Assembly (NCBI GenBank): GCA_023101725.1
Contig: JALJCO010009113.1
Location: 1-64,000, forward strand
Direction: 5' to 3'
DNA length: 64,000 bases
Origin: Atherinomorus stipes
Taxonomy: Eukaryota > Chordata > Actinopteri > Atheriniformes > Atherinidae
Of the stretch, positions 12,501 through 23,693 are shown piece after piece; positions within the stretch are counted from its first letter, which is position 1; each line of letters begins with the position of its first letter. The position numbers and the translations under genes are program-made. The notes beneath the pieces were generated by a model. The model was given only the letters and a program-made list of their open reading frames with translations, did not search any database and had not been told where the DNA came from.

Positions 12501-15500
12501 TGATTGACCTGGGAAGTTTGGAAACTGTTGATATTTTTGTGGCAGATGCCAAAAGATATACCTGAATAGTGCATTCTCACCTGTTTGATCCCCTCCTGAG
12601 CCTGAATGCACCACAGGTGAAAGGAAGAGCAACACTGCAGGACAGAAATGTACAAAAGTGGCTAAATCAGTAGATTTTAGATATAAGCTATATCAAACAT
12701 GCAGGCCTTAATTCATGTAGAATATAATTTTCCTCAGTAACAGTAATTAATTTGCAGTGATACATCTATATTTTAACCAGAATTCTGACCAAGACGTTAT
12801 CTCATGGGGGTGCAACAGAAAGATGAGGGCAATGAGCAATTCCATGGTGTTTTTTACTTACCTCTGTTCCAGTATGTTTTCCCAAAGCGATTAAGTCCCA
12901 CCGCCACCAACACAAGCACTAATAAGACGGTCACAATGATCCACAATGTGTTTAGGGAGGAGGGAGGACTGGGGTCATCTGGACCTAAAATATTATAAAT
13001 TAGAATTTGTTTTACCATCAGTAGATATCAATTATAGAAAAAACATAAATAAAAGATTGAACCAAATGTCCACTGGAACCTTTTCTAACTGATGAGCGCC
13101 CAGTGACAGTTCAGTCCTCTTGGTTCAGCAAAGTTCTTTACAGAATAGGGCTCAATAACCCTGATCTTTGAGGGCTACCATCCTGCAGGCTCTAGATGCT
13201 TCCCTGCTGCAACATGCTTGACTCAAATCACCAGATCATTATCAGGCTTGTGCAGAGCTTGACAAGCTGTTTATAAAATTATTTTTATTTGAGTCAGCTG
13301 TGTTGGTAGGAAAGCATCTAAACTAAGGGTGTTCAGTTCCAGTCCTCGATGGCCACAATCCTGCAGGTTTTCCATGTGTCCCTGCTCCAACACACCTGAC
13401 TTTAATCAACAAGTATTTGTTTTAACAGACAGCTGAATCCATTTAATTTGGGTCAGCTGTGCTGGTGCAGGAAACTTTGAAAAACCTGCCAAACTGTGGC
13501 CCTCGACGGCCGACTTTGGACATCCCTGATCTAAAGCCTGCAGAGCTGTAGCCCTCGTGGAACAGGATTGGTGAGACCTGATGTACACTGTATTAGCAAA
13601 ATACCCATCCAAATCAGTGGGTTCAGGTGTTCCAAGCAAAGTCAAGAACAGTGTTTCCCCAAGTCCGGTCCTCATGACCCACTGCCCTTGGACGCAACCT
13701 TATTTTTCACACCTGAATCAAATGATTGGCTCATTAAAAGGCCTCCAAAGAACTTGATGATGAAGTCCATGAATCTGAATCAGGTGTTGGAGTAGGAATA
13801 CATCAAAGTCATGCAGGGCAGTGGGTCCCAGGGACCGTACTTGGGAAACCCTGGTCTGCAGAGACAATGAATATGCCCAAATTCAGAGGCTAGGTCCTTA
13901 TAAGGACGCATCCTACCCGGTCTATGTAGGCCGGGTCCTCCTTAGACTGCATAAGAGAGAAGTGACTGGCTGTTAAATTCAGATGGTCTAGACTCCGCTG
14001 CATATCTTTTGTTGCCTAGCAATTGTGACACCGCTAAACCGAAGCAAAATGGAGCTTCAAAATAGCAGCCTTACCATTGTTCTGCTAATTTTAGAGGAGT
14101 TAGAGCAGCTTTACCATTGGCGGTGGCATTTCTGTTAGTCCAGATGAGAGGAAATTAAATCCAGGTAAATTTATTTTGTAAAGTTTACAAGATTTCAAGA
14201 GTCTCATGCTAACTTTAGCTAATTTCATGGATAGTAGCAAATGAAAGACTGTAATATTAACTTATATACAATAATAAAATCATACAATAAATAAAATGAA
14301 ATGAAAATGTCTCTCAAATTTAGACACCTCTGTTGTAGAATGTCCCATTTGGCCTGCAATGCATCTTGGGATAGGGTTAGCCATGAAGGATACCGAAGAT
14401 TACCATTGTTATAATTTGGGGAAAGTAAGGCCACATTTGTAGGCCATATTTGAAGCCTTTGAATCTAGACAGCCTTGGTCGCATCGCTGTGACATAAGCG
14501 GTCTTCAAATCCAGCCTTGGAAGGATGTAGCCCTCAAATTTGGACACAATTAATGGCTGAGTTTGGTGTAGAGAAGGGGTGGCCAATTCCAGTCCTCAAG
14601 AGCCAAAATCCTGCAACTACAGTATTAGATGCTTCCTTTCTCCAGCACACCTGAATCAAATGAATGGCTCGTTACCTGGCCTCTGCAGAGCTGAATAGCA
14701 TGCACAATAGGTAATTCAGGTGTGTTGGAGAAGAGATGGATCTAAAACTTGCAGGACTGTGGCTCTCGAGGAATTTGGCCACCCCTGGTGTCGAGGAACA
14801 CCTGCACAGAGTCCTGATCTAAACGAGACAGAATACATTTGGGATGAATTGCAGGGACGCCTGAAAGCCAGATCTCGGTGTTCAACATCAGTACCTGATT
14901 ACACAAATGCAGTGGTTCCCAGACTTTATTTGCAGGGCCCCCTTTTCATTGGCAGTAACAATGTCAAGCCGCCCACCCCACCACCACTACCACTGCACCC
15001 AAACATACACAATGAGACACATGAAAAATGCTCTGCATTTGAAAGGGGCGGGGGGGCTTTTTTATGTTAAAGAATATGCCCATTTTTTGTTTAAAGTACA
15101 AAAACTATACTTTTTAAACTTAGCTGCCCGCCTCTGACATAGCCCTGAGCCTCCCCTGGGGGGCTGGTCCCCCAGTTCGGGAACCACTGCACAAATGCAT
15201 GTTCGGAAAAAGGGACAAAAAATCCGAAAACACACTCCGAAATCTTGTGATAAGCTGTCCTAGGGCAGTTAAGGCTGTTAAAGCTCCAAAGGGTGAGCCA
15301 CCTCCATATGCAACCCTCCAGATCAAGACTGGGGTTTCCATGGTGACACAGTACTTTCGGCAATATTTGTGTTTTCAATTTTTGTTTAAGAACTCAGTAA
15401 TGTCTCACCTCTGACAGCCAACCAGCTTTCTGCTGATTCTCCACCTCCTGAGATTTTACACCTGTAAAGACCCTCATTAGATTTGGACACGCCATGAATG

Positions 15501-16816
15501 GTCATCATGTTTCCTGTGGAGCTGATGTTGATGGGGTGTCCATCTTTATAGAAATCAGCTGTGAAATCGGAGGAAGCCATCTTGTTTTTGCAGGTCAGGG
15601 TCACAGATTCTCCCTCCATCACAGGCAGAGCAGGACTCTCCAGGATCACAGAACCAGCTGCATGACAAGAGTTTAAAATTAAATATGTCCAATATTATCA
15701 GTCATGCCATCAGTCAGTCATTTCTGTATCGCTCATCCAGTTCAGGGTCGCAGGGTTTGCTGGAGTCTTTCCCAGCTATTATGAGGCGAGAGGTGGGGTA
15801 CACCCTAGTCTGTCGCAATTATCCGATTATTTGCCGATATGATCGGCCAACCATTATTATTGGCCAGTGTCAGCATTGATATGCAATATCCGAAATCATC
15901 TGTATTTCTTTTTACTTTTTTAATGCGCAACTTTTACACAGCATGAACATATTAAACATGAAACTCTTCGGCTACTTCTCCTCTCTCTAAAAAATCTAAA
16001 TATGACAGCATTACAGTTGCCCAATATATTGGTACCAGTTTATCTTGGTACCAGAAATTAAGAGTTGGACAATATCATTAGGTTTGATATTGGTAAAAAA
16101 AAAAAAAAAAAAAAAAAGCCAAGACTGAACATGACTATTTAACATTTAGCTCAAATTAAGATTCAATGGCTGATGCTTTTCAGACAAACTTACCAGTAAC
16201 AGTGATATTGATGATGTTGCTTTTCTCCCCCCCACCACCATCACACCAGTACTCCCCACCGTCCTCTGGATAAACATGTTTAATCTTGCAGGTTGATCCC
16301 GTTGGTGTTGTCTTTCCATTTTTGCCACATGATGGTGAATCCCCCTTGAAGATTCGTATATCTCTCCAATCGGAGCCCACCTCACAGTTTAAAGCAATTT
16401 GTTCATAGACAAAGAACTGCAACCTGTTTGGGGAGATACGAAGAGAAGCTGCATCTGGAAACAGAAAGGAAGATTTCATTTAGACATTTTTTACTTCTGT
16501 TATGGCATGTTTTCTCCTTTTTATTCATTTTTAAACATAAAAAACATTGGTGAATCAGTTAAAAACCTGCTGCTGTTGTACTTACCGACTTTCTGATTGC
16601 AAGTCCAAAGGAGGATCATCACAGTCACTGAAAAGACAAAGACATGACAGAGACACATTGTCATCTCAGGTGCTTTTAAAGACCATTTGGTTGATAAAAT
16701 GTAATGTTTCATCTTTAAATTCAAACAGCCTGCTTATCTTTTTTTCTTTCTTCATCCAGGAAGTGAAGTGAAACTCTTTACTCACTCAGTCTGTTGCAGA
16801 AAGCTGTGACCTCCAT
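9574..16816 (-). CDS. Gene A: inhibitory Fc-receptor-like protein, two Ig domains and ITIM-type tail
   Basis: Exons in transcript order: leader 16786-16816 (ATG at 16816), leader 2 16586-16627, D1 16194-16454, D2 15409-15657, transmembrane 12862-12984, then tail exons 12581-12634, 11080-11148, 10565-10630 and 9574-9656 (TAG). All junctions are GT-AG and phase 1. The predicted protein is about 325 residues. D1 has four cysteines (NCEV, PSCG, STCK, YWCD); D2 has the C-C pair (TLTCKN, LYRCKI). The helix (LWIIVTVLLVLVLVAVGL) carries no charge. The tail has three tyrosine motifs: LRYATV (a canonical ITIM), TNYSQL, and TFYSMV just before the stop (ITSM-like). Family knowledge: such tails recruit SH2 phosphatases and inhibit immune cells. 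A 30-bp in-phase candidate exon at 9990-10019 is uncertain. The ligand is unknown. The introns contain many MITEs. Confidence 0.85.
10038..10500. repeat. Truncated copy of a 650-bp fold-back element
   Basis: The left arm (10038-10330) shares the motif CCTGGACCTTATTTCTAGGA and the following sequence with full copies at 33130-33785 and 41964-42585. The right arm (from about 10400) is cut short. It lies between tail exons of gene A; the candidate 30-bp exon at 9990-10019 abuts its left end. Confidence 0.65.
11640..11790 (-). repeat. Repeat shared with the left-end duplication
   Basis: The reverse complement of this stretch matches 65-185 and 2945-3065 (TTTAGATAGTGCACA, then GGTTTG(A/G)CTTTCACCC). 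It is a dispersed DNA-element fragment inside a gene A intron. Confidence 0.6.
12212..12420. mobile_element. Palindromic MITE, family member 1
   Basis: Near-perfect inverted repeat starting GGCTTTATGCACA and ending in its reverse complement. The arms contain CTTTCATGATTGGATGAACT and a GATTAATCCAGG core. A second member sits at 19982-20205. No coding capacity. Confidence 0.8.
13148..13572. mobile_element. Two nested hAT-like MITEs
   Basis: An outer element (13148-13323 continuing at 13529-13572) is interrupted by an inner one (13324-13528). The inner element is flanked by the 8-bp duplication ATCTAAAC / ATCTAAAG (13316-13323, 13529-13536), the length expected of hAT transposition. Both carry the words AGTCCTCGA, ATCCTGCAGG and CACACCTGA that recur in this window's commonest MITE family. 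Confidence 0.7.
13640..13862. mobile_element. hAT-like palindromic MITE
   Basis: Ends read CAGTGTTTCCCCAAGTCCGG and the near reverse complement; the interior has CACACCTGAATCAAATGATT. Related copies lie at 53155-53375 and, more distantly, elsewhere in the window. Confidence 0.65.
13870..14555. mobile_element. Non-autonomous DNA element (copy of 60196-60842)
   Basis: Shares its order and words (GGCCGGGTCCTCCTTAGAC, GTTGCCTAGCAA, AAGCAAAATGGAGCT) with the element at 60196-60842. The ends are inverted repeats around (A/T)TTGAGGGC-type sequence. A fragment of the same element lies at about 53380-53480. Confidence 0.6.
14573..14790. mobile_element. hAT-like MITE
   Basis: Inverted ends GGGGTGGCCAATTCCAGTCC and reverse complement; central CACACCTGAATCAAATGAAT. 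Same family as 13324-13528. Confidence 0.65.
14795..14915 (+). mobile_element. Tc1-like transposase fragment
   Basis: Translates to A-Q-S-P-D-L-N-E-T-E-Y-I-W-D-E-L-Q, matching the conserved S-P-D-L-N-P-I-E catalytic region of Tc1 transposases with substitutions. It is an isolated fragment in a gene A intron. Confidence 0.75.
15704..15811 (+). repeat. Teleost interspersed repeat fragment
   Basis: Partial copy of the repeat at 340-738 (TATCGCTCATCCAGTTCAGG, then GGTCGCAGGGTTTGCTGGAG). Lies between D1 and D2 of gene A. Confidence 0.65.
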
Positions 16817-16854
16817 GTCCTCTCGCTGCTGACTGACTGAGCGTCAGGCGGACG

Positions 16855-16883
16855 TATAAAGTTAGCAAGCAGCTCTCTTCCTG
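16855..16883 (-). promoter_or_regulatory. Gene A proximal promoter: ETS/PU.1-like CAGGAAG plus AT-rich box
   Basis: On the minus strand CAGGAAG (16877-16883) lies 61-67 bases upstream of the ATG, followed by a TTTATA-like box (16855-16860). The same pair at the same spacing precedes genes C and D, and a similar pair precedes E. PU.1/ETS control is typical of myeloid and B-cell Fc-receptor promoters; its use here is inferred. Confidence 0.5.
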
Positions 16884-16899
16884 TGTGACTTCTTTGTGC

Positions 16900-18377
16900 A
16901 GCTGATGATGTGATGGGGGACCGGTCTCCATAGAGTCAAGGCTGGGGGATGGGGGGTCATAGTTTTTAAGTTTTATCATGATGAAAACTTGGATATTCAT
17001 TTTGTTTTTAAATCTTTTGTGTATTTTGAACTGTGCACCATGACTTCTCCGTCTACCCTGAAGTTGTACCAATCCAATCAATCTTAATTGATATACCACT
17101 TTTCATACAATGAGTGCAATATAAGCTCCACATGAAAAAAATACAACTCCCAGCTTGGAGGTCCCCCGTGAGGAAGCACTGGAGCTTAAACCCAAAAAGA
17201 TTAAAGGACAGTAAGAAAGATGAGAACAGGCAAAAGATACAATTTTAGAATATATGAAAATGTTGGATTTAAAGATATGATTAAAGGTACAGTGTGTAAC
17301 AAAGTCAATGGTTAATGTCAGAAAACAGTAATATATCATTCAGAACTGTGTTTCTGTTGGTGTAATCGCTTCACTAGAATAGATGTTATATGTGTATTTT
17401 CTTACAATGGGTCATTAATATCTACTTGCTGTTGGTCCACATACATGGAAGTTGTCATATTTGTGGCACCATTTTTACGTCTTTAAGTGTGGGAGAATTT
17501 TGGCCACTGATGTGCAGTGCTTGGCATATGAAGTCATTGTCAAACCGGTCTTTACCACTAGATGTCAGTAAGTCTTTCACCTTTAAAGAATGAATAATGA
17601 TAATAAAAGTATACAAAGACTTATGATAATAGATAAAAAAATAAATAAAAATCCTTAAAAGTTTTAAGAATAGTGAAATAAAGGAAATTAAAGAGTAAAT
17701 GAAGTCAGGTAAAAGCCAGATTAAAAGGGTGTGTTAAGGGTCCTTAAAAAGAAATCTGTTGTTTTCTGGGAGGTTTAGAAGAAGAATGGATTACATTGTT
17801 GGAGCAAGACTGGTAACATGTAGCAGGTTGAATAAAAAATAATTTTTATCATAATTTTTAAAAGGGAAATTACTCAGATGAAACTTTAAGTATAAGGTTA
17901 GACTCTTGTGTAGAAGTATGCATATAAACCATCAGACTGAGTGATACTGTGGTTGTGTTTCAGCATTGTGGACTCACCATAGACCACTTTATTATTACCA
18001 TCTTTATTTCTCAGCACATGTATCATCTGCTTTTAGAAGCGCAGAAACACTACAGCGAATCAGTTGACAGAGCTTATTATGCAACAGCAACCAATACAGA
18101 AATATGTGAACATCGAGGGCAAGGCAGGTCTATTTGTATCGCACATTTCATGTACACAACTATTAAAGTGCTTCACGTCAGAAGAACTGAAAGCATTAAA
18201 AAGTAAAAGAATAAAAGCATGATTTAAAATGAAAAACAAAGCCAGAACATTAAAGAGAGTCTTACAAGAGGGTGTGTAGATTTGGACTCTTCAATAAAAT
18301 CTATGTAAATGCAGCTGAAAACAGGTGGATCTTAAATAGAAAGCCTGATGTTCACTGTGTGTATGCTAATGCAGCCT
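16900..18377. other. Intergenic DNA between genes A and B
   Basis: Contains no recognised exon. The right part (about 17960-18300) is homologous to the 3' flank of gene C at 23480-23700, including a minus-strand AATAAA around 18003-18008 that could end the gene B transcript. The left part is AT-rich with short repeats. Confidence 0.5.
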
Positions 18378-21300
18378 CTATGATCTGTCACGGAGCTGAC
18401 TGAGTTTAGATCTGAGAGGACGGGAGTTCAGTCCTGTGGGTCCCAGTTTCCCATAGTGAAGAAGTCCCACCAGTAGCAGCAGCAGAGACACCATCACCAT
18501 GGTAACAGTGGTCCTCAAGATGATATAAGGATGACAGCCATGCTCTGAAGGTTGAATCTGTAAGCAACGTTCTGTTGAGGGGACACAAAATAGGACAGAT
18601 GATGAGACACGAGATGGGACAGATGATGAGACACAAGATGAGAAAGATGATGATACTAATGATGAGACAGATCACGGGACAGATCAGACAGATAATAAAA
18701 CACAAGATGGGACTAATGATGAGAGTAATGATGAGAGATCACGGCACAGATGAGACAGATTATGAGAAAAGATGGGACAGATAATGAGACACAAGATGGG
18801 ACAGGTGATGAGAGTAATGATGAGAGAGATAACGGGACAACTAAGAGATTATGAGAAAAGATGGGACAGACGATGAGAGTAATGATGAGACAGATCCCGG
18901 GACAAAGGAGACAGATTATGAGAAAAGATGGGACAGACAATGAGACAGAAGATGGAACAGATGATGAGAGTAATGATGAGAGAAATCACGCGACAAATGA
19001 GACAGATTATGAGAAAAGATGGGACAGATAATGAGAATAATGAGGAGACAGATCCCAGGACAGATGAGACAGATTGTGAGAAAAGATTGGACAGATGATG
19101 AGACACAAGATGTGACACACAATGGGACAGATGATGAGACACATGATGCAGATATACTGCAGATGTTGATGTTCACATAACTGGCAATTTTTGGGACGTC
19201 TGTTTTTCTGAGTTGGTTCAACTGGAACGCCAACTAGTTGATAATGAAACCAACAATTCCTGGGGAATTGGAATTACGAGGTACCTAGAAAGCACCATCT
19301 GCCATGTACCGTGTGGTCTGACAGCTTGTGTGTTGTTGCTATTGGACAAGCTGGCCTGCAGCTGAGAAGATAGTGTTGCTGTCAGATCCATGGACCTAAA
19401 GAACATGTCTATGGTAAATCTGTCCCCAAGAAAAGTTACAGTTGAAAAAGAAACCTACGTTTCTATACCAGATTTTCAGTAGTATGCGTTACACTACTTT
19501 TTACTTTAAGAAGTGTTAACGTAACTATAACACTGCCTGCTGATAGATAATTAAAGCAGTTGCATTGAAGGACAAACCAGTTCAGTTCTCACCTCCAACA
19601 GTCAGCCGGCTCGCCACTGATTCCCCAACTCCTGAAATTTTACAACTGTAAAGACCATCATCAGACTTGGAAGCATTGTGGATGGTCACATTTCCTGTGG
19701 AGCTGCTGCTGATGTGGACTCCATCTTTATAGAAATCAGCTGTGAAGTTGGAGGAAGCCATCTTGTTTCTGCAGGTCAGAGTCACAGATTTGCCCTCCAT
19801 CACAGGCAGAGCAGGACTCTCCAGGATCACAGGATCACCTGCATGACAAGAGTTTAATGTTTAGCTCAACTTACGGTTCGATCAATTGAATCAATTGTGG
19901 CAGGATAATGGAGGGCCCGGGTGGGATTCGATCCCCCGATGCCCAGGTTAGAGTCATATGTGCTAACCAGCCAGCCAGATGTATGGGCTATATGCACAGT
20001 TCCACTACTACCTGACTAGTAGTGCTCCTCTTCCTGTCTTTCATGATTGGACAAACTGATTAATCCAGGTGTGCCTGATCTCAGTTACCACGATGACAAT
20101 GGCCAGACACACCTGGATTAATCAGTTTGTCCAATAATGAAAGACAGGAAACAAAGGAGCACTGCTGTATTCAGGGAGAAGTGGGGATTGTGCAAATAGC
20201 CCATACCCCCTTGGCCAAGTAGCCAGGGTGCATGATCAGTCGGAAGCATAGGATGAATTCAAATTCCCCTTCTTACCCCTAGCCCTCGGCCCTAACCCTT
20301 TGCTTTACGTGTTCATGTGAAGGGGTAGTGGTGTCCCAATTCTGGTTAAGACCGAGGGGAAGGAAGAAGTGGTAGGGCTATCTGGCCCTTAAAACAGAGA
20401 TTTTACAGAGGCACACTGGAAAACAAATGGTATGATATTACCCACAATTTCATGTGAAATATGAACAAAATGGTGAGAATATCAGCAGCAGCAGCCAAAG
20501 AAATGCACAAAATATGAAAATTTTTATTTTAAGGTTGCTTTAATGTAAAAAATCGCTAGTTTCGTAATGTTATGTGCTTTTGCTCATGTCTGTAACGCCA
20601 TTAAGGTTAAGCTTAAGTTGAAGGTGTCTTCTTTTACTTTCATTTTTACATTTTTTGGCCCAAAGCTGAAAAAAAGAAAATCCAATCACCCAATGAAGGG
20701 AGATCATTGCTGCTAGAGACATTTTTTTTTAAACAAATCTTTATTGACAACTCAGTGCTGCAGACAGCATTGCAAACTCTTCCGGAAAAAGCTGTGATGT
20801 CAGTTTACTGCGCCACAGACGACTGTTGGTGACGCATGAGGATTTCAAAGGGTTGTCCCATTTCTTTGGGGAATAATTCGGGCTAGGGCCAAAGGGGAGA
20901 GCTGGGGGAGGGATAAAAATACGAACTGGAATTGGGCCACTGTGTCAGGACCATCAACTGTCACACACACACACTTACCGGTAACAGTGATACTGATGAT
21001 GTTGCTTCTCTTCCCTCCCCCAGCTTCACACCAGTACTCCCCACTGTCCTTTGGATAAGCATATTTAATTGTGCAGGATGATCCCGTTGGTGTTGTCTCT
21101 TCATTTTCGCCACATGATGGTGAATCCCCCTTGAAGATTCGTTTATCTCTGCTGTCGGAGCCCACCTCACAGTTTAAAGTTAATTGTTCATAAACAAAGA
21201 ACTGCAACTTGTTTGGAGAGATATGAAGAGAAGCTGCATCTGGACAAAGGAAAGGAAAATATCATTAGTTTAATTCATGCTCTGATTAGTTCAGTCTGTG

Positions 21301-23430
21301 TTACATGAGCATCAGATGGTCCAGAATGCTGCCGCCGGTCTGTTGACCAGGTCAAAGAGCCGAGAGCATATTACTCTGGTTCTTGCATGTCCTCACTGGC
21401 TTCCAGTGGGCCATAGGATTGACTTTCAGATTGCTCCTCCCTATTTAGCAATCTTACTCAGCTTTACACACCACTAAGGTCTCTAAGGTCAGGGTCTGAT
21501 ATGTTCCTTGTGGTTCCAAGATACAGAGTGACAACTAAAGGTGATGGGGCCTTTGGCGTGGCAGCCCCGCAACTCTGGAACGCCATCCCTTGCCAATTCA
21601 GTATGAAAAATCCAAAAACAGCCTTATTTCAGTGAGAGGAGTTAATTTTGGACAACATGCAGACATTGTGCAAGTTCTTGATGCATTTGTAACGCATGAC
21701 CATGACTTAGTAATCTTATTGACTTATATCTTATAGGTATTAACTGGCAGCTTTATGCACAAATGGCTGGAAGAGTGCTGTCTACAGGACTGCAGACATG
21801 CAGCATTGGGTCAAAATCGAGGTGTGAGGGCAACAATTGCGCAGGTCCAGCACCCGGCATTGTGCCAAAGAGTGCACACTCCATGTATAATGTCAGACCA
21901 TCTTCAACAGCGCCATGTCCTTATAAGCCGGCCTTTTCTTACAACCCACAGCGAAACCTGCTGTGTTGTTTTTATTTTATAGTGATTATACTTATCTTAT
22001 ATTCTATTCTTTATTAACCTCTAATTATTCGGCTCTTTAGAATGCTCCACTGACTTGAATGGGTTTTCCCAACGTTCCAGTGGTCATCTTTATATAATGA
22101 CCGCTGTCAAGGGCAACAGGTTGTTTTTTCCTTTTTTTAACCTGTGGTCTTACGGTTACGGTTACGGTTACGGTCCCTCTAAATCACAAGTAGTCCGGTC
22201 ACTTAACGCAACAAAAGCAGCGAGCGAGCACTTAGCGACATCTCGAGACCAAAAAAGGCGACTTGCCAATATATTTGAATATTTTTGGTGAGTGTGGAGA
22301 ATTTGAGCACTGGGTCCAGGCTGAGTTTAAGGATGCACCCTCTCCAAAACAAACAAGACAAAAAGAAGACCAGTGGCAACACGCATACAGCTAACAGCAG
22401 AGGAGGAAACGTACAGTTCAACATACAGGAGTAGCCATGCTAGCCAAAGGTGCTAGCACCAATTCCAGCCGGCATAACTCAACTAACAAATGTTGCTAAG
22501 CAACAAGTGCCCTGACCTTGCCGCGACTGTGGGAAACTTTTAATCTTAGCAGAAAACATCAGAAAGTTAGTTGACCCTCGCAAAAATGGAAGACTTTACT
22601 TTAAATTGTATTTTTTGCAAGTAGCTGTATAATATGCGGGATAATGTACGGAACGCAGGTCATTATTGGGAAATACTGACCTACAGGCCGAATTTAGACC
22701 CCTCCGCTTCGCGTCAAGGTCTGCAGTCACCCTGTCAGTAATGCCCTGCATTCCATACATTATCCCTTACATATTTTTCTAAGCTTTCCATGGCAAAGCA
22801 ATAGCGCACGCTAAATCCTCATTTAAATACTGCTGTTTGTGGCTGTTACCAATTGTGTGTGTAGTCTTTGTAGATCACCCGCAAATACTGAAGAGAATTA
22901 GCGCTCTTTATTTGAAATTTTTGTAAATCAGGGCCAAAATGTTTTGTATCTTCATTCTCCTCAAAGTGAAATCTCCAGAGATGAGGTTTTACAACAATAA
23001 CGGCTTATGCGCTAAACACCATCCGATGGAAACACAGACATATCACAATTGTACTTTGTCAAAATTTTAGAAATATCGCTTTTGATTTGCAAAAAACTGC
23101 AATGGAAACGCAGCAACTTAGATGTTTTATAGTAATACATTCTGTAATATACTTCTGCAATGGCATGTTTCCTCCTTTTTGTTCATTGCTTAATGCTTCT
23201 AAACATAAAACCATTGGTAAATCAGTTAAAACTAGGAGCTACTTACCAGCTTTCTGATTGTGAGTCCACAGCAGGATCATCACAGTCACTGAAAAGACAG
23301 AGAAATGACTGAGACACATAGTTAAATTCAAACACCCTGCTTACAGAAGCTTTTTTTTTTTTCTTTCTCCGAGGAAGTGAAGAGAAACATCACTCTTACC
23401 TTGTTTGAAGCAGAGAGCTGTGACCTCCAT
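18378..23430 (-). CDS. Gene B: activating-type Fc-receptor-like protein, two Ig domains
   Basis: Exons in transcript order: leader 23400-23430 (MEVTALCFKQ), leader 2 23247-23288 (TVMILLWTHN), D1 20979-21239, D2 19593-19838, transmembrane plus tail 18378-18571 (TAG at 18378-18380). All junctions are GT-AG phase 1; predicted length is 257 residues. D1 is close to gene A D1 (KGDSPSCG and TTPTGSxC shared) and keeps the four-cysteine pattern. The helix carries an arginine near its outer end (YIILRTTVTMVMV), and the short tail (about 25 residues after LLHYG) has no ITIM. Family knowledge: an outer-membrane arginine pairs with FcR-gamma-type adaptors, as in FcalphaRI and GPVI; pairing here is inferred. 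The first kilobase upstream lacks the promoter motif shared by A, C, D and E. A 560-bp minisatellite lies in the last intron. Confidence 0.83.
18586..19146 (-). repeat. Minisatellite in last intron of gene B
   Basis: About 560 bases of imperfect tandem repeats on the theme GATGGGACAGATGATGAGAC, with variants GAGACAGATTATGAGAAAA and GAGAGTAATGATGA. It starts only about 15 bases upstream of the transmembrane exon (18571). The repeat creates long spurious ORFs on the minus strand rich in C-P-I-F-S-H-N; these are not genes. Confidence 0.9.
19912..19985 (-). repeat. tRNA-like sequence
   Basis: On the minus strand the stretch has a box-B-like GGGATCGAATCCCACC and a box-A-like TGGCTGGTTAGC. Related tRNA-like stretches occur at 48045-48115, 51971-52041 and 52169-52240. 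It does not close a credible acceptor stem, so it is a tRNA-derived repeat, not a tRNA gene. Confidence 0.5.
19982..20205. mobile_element. Palindromic MITE, family member 2
   Basis: Inverted repeat TATGGGCTATATGCACAG ... with arms containing CTTTCATGATTGGACAAACT, homologous to the element at 12212-12420. It lies in the D1-D2 intron of gene B. Confidence 0.75.
21293..21610 (+). mobile_element. L2-like LINE remnant
   Basis: Translates on the plus strand to V-Q-N-A-A-A-G-L-L-T-R-S, then H-I-T-L-V-L-A-C-P-H-W-L-P-V, then R-I-D-F-Q, with later frameshifts. This is the C-terminal block of fish L2-type ORF2. Lies in the large gene B intron between leader 2 and D1. Confidence 0.75.
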
Positions 23431-23522
23431 GTCGCCTGGCTGCTGACTGACTGAGCATCAGGCGGACGAAGGCAGTTACTGACGTATTATGAACTCACTA
23501 AAGACCACCTCATTAGTACATC

Positions 23523-23528
23523 TTTATT
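23523..23528 (-). terminator. Candidate poly(A) signal of gene C
   Basis: Minus-strand AATAAA about 170 bases past the gene C stop and only about 93 bases before the start codon of gene B. An equivalent hexamer occurs behind gene B at about 18003-18008. Confidence 0.4.
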
Positions 23529-23693
23529 TCTTAGCGCATATCTGCTTTTAGAAGCTTAGAAACCTAACAGCTAATCAGGTGACAGTTTATTATATCACAG
23601 CAACCGCTACAGAAAATATGTGAACGTATGAAGGAAAAGATAGAAAACCTGGTGTTGATGGTGTTTATGCAAATAAGCAGCTTCTTTAATCTG

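Noticed and set aside
18406..19233. Overlapping ORFs rich in Cys, Ile, Ser and His
   Set aside because: They are translations of the minisatellite; only 18378-18571 is a real exon.
22148..22175. GGTTAC hexamer repeats resembling telomere repeats
   Set aside because: Four copies only, and the unit is not TTAGGG.
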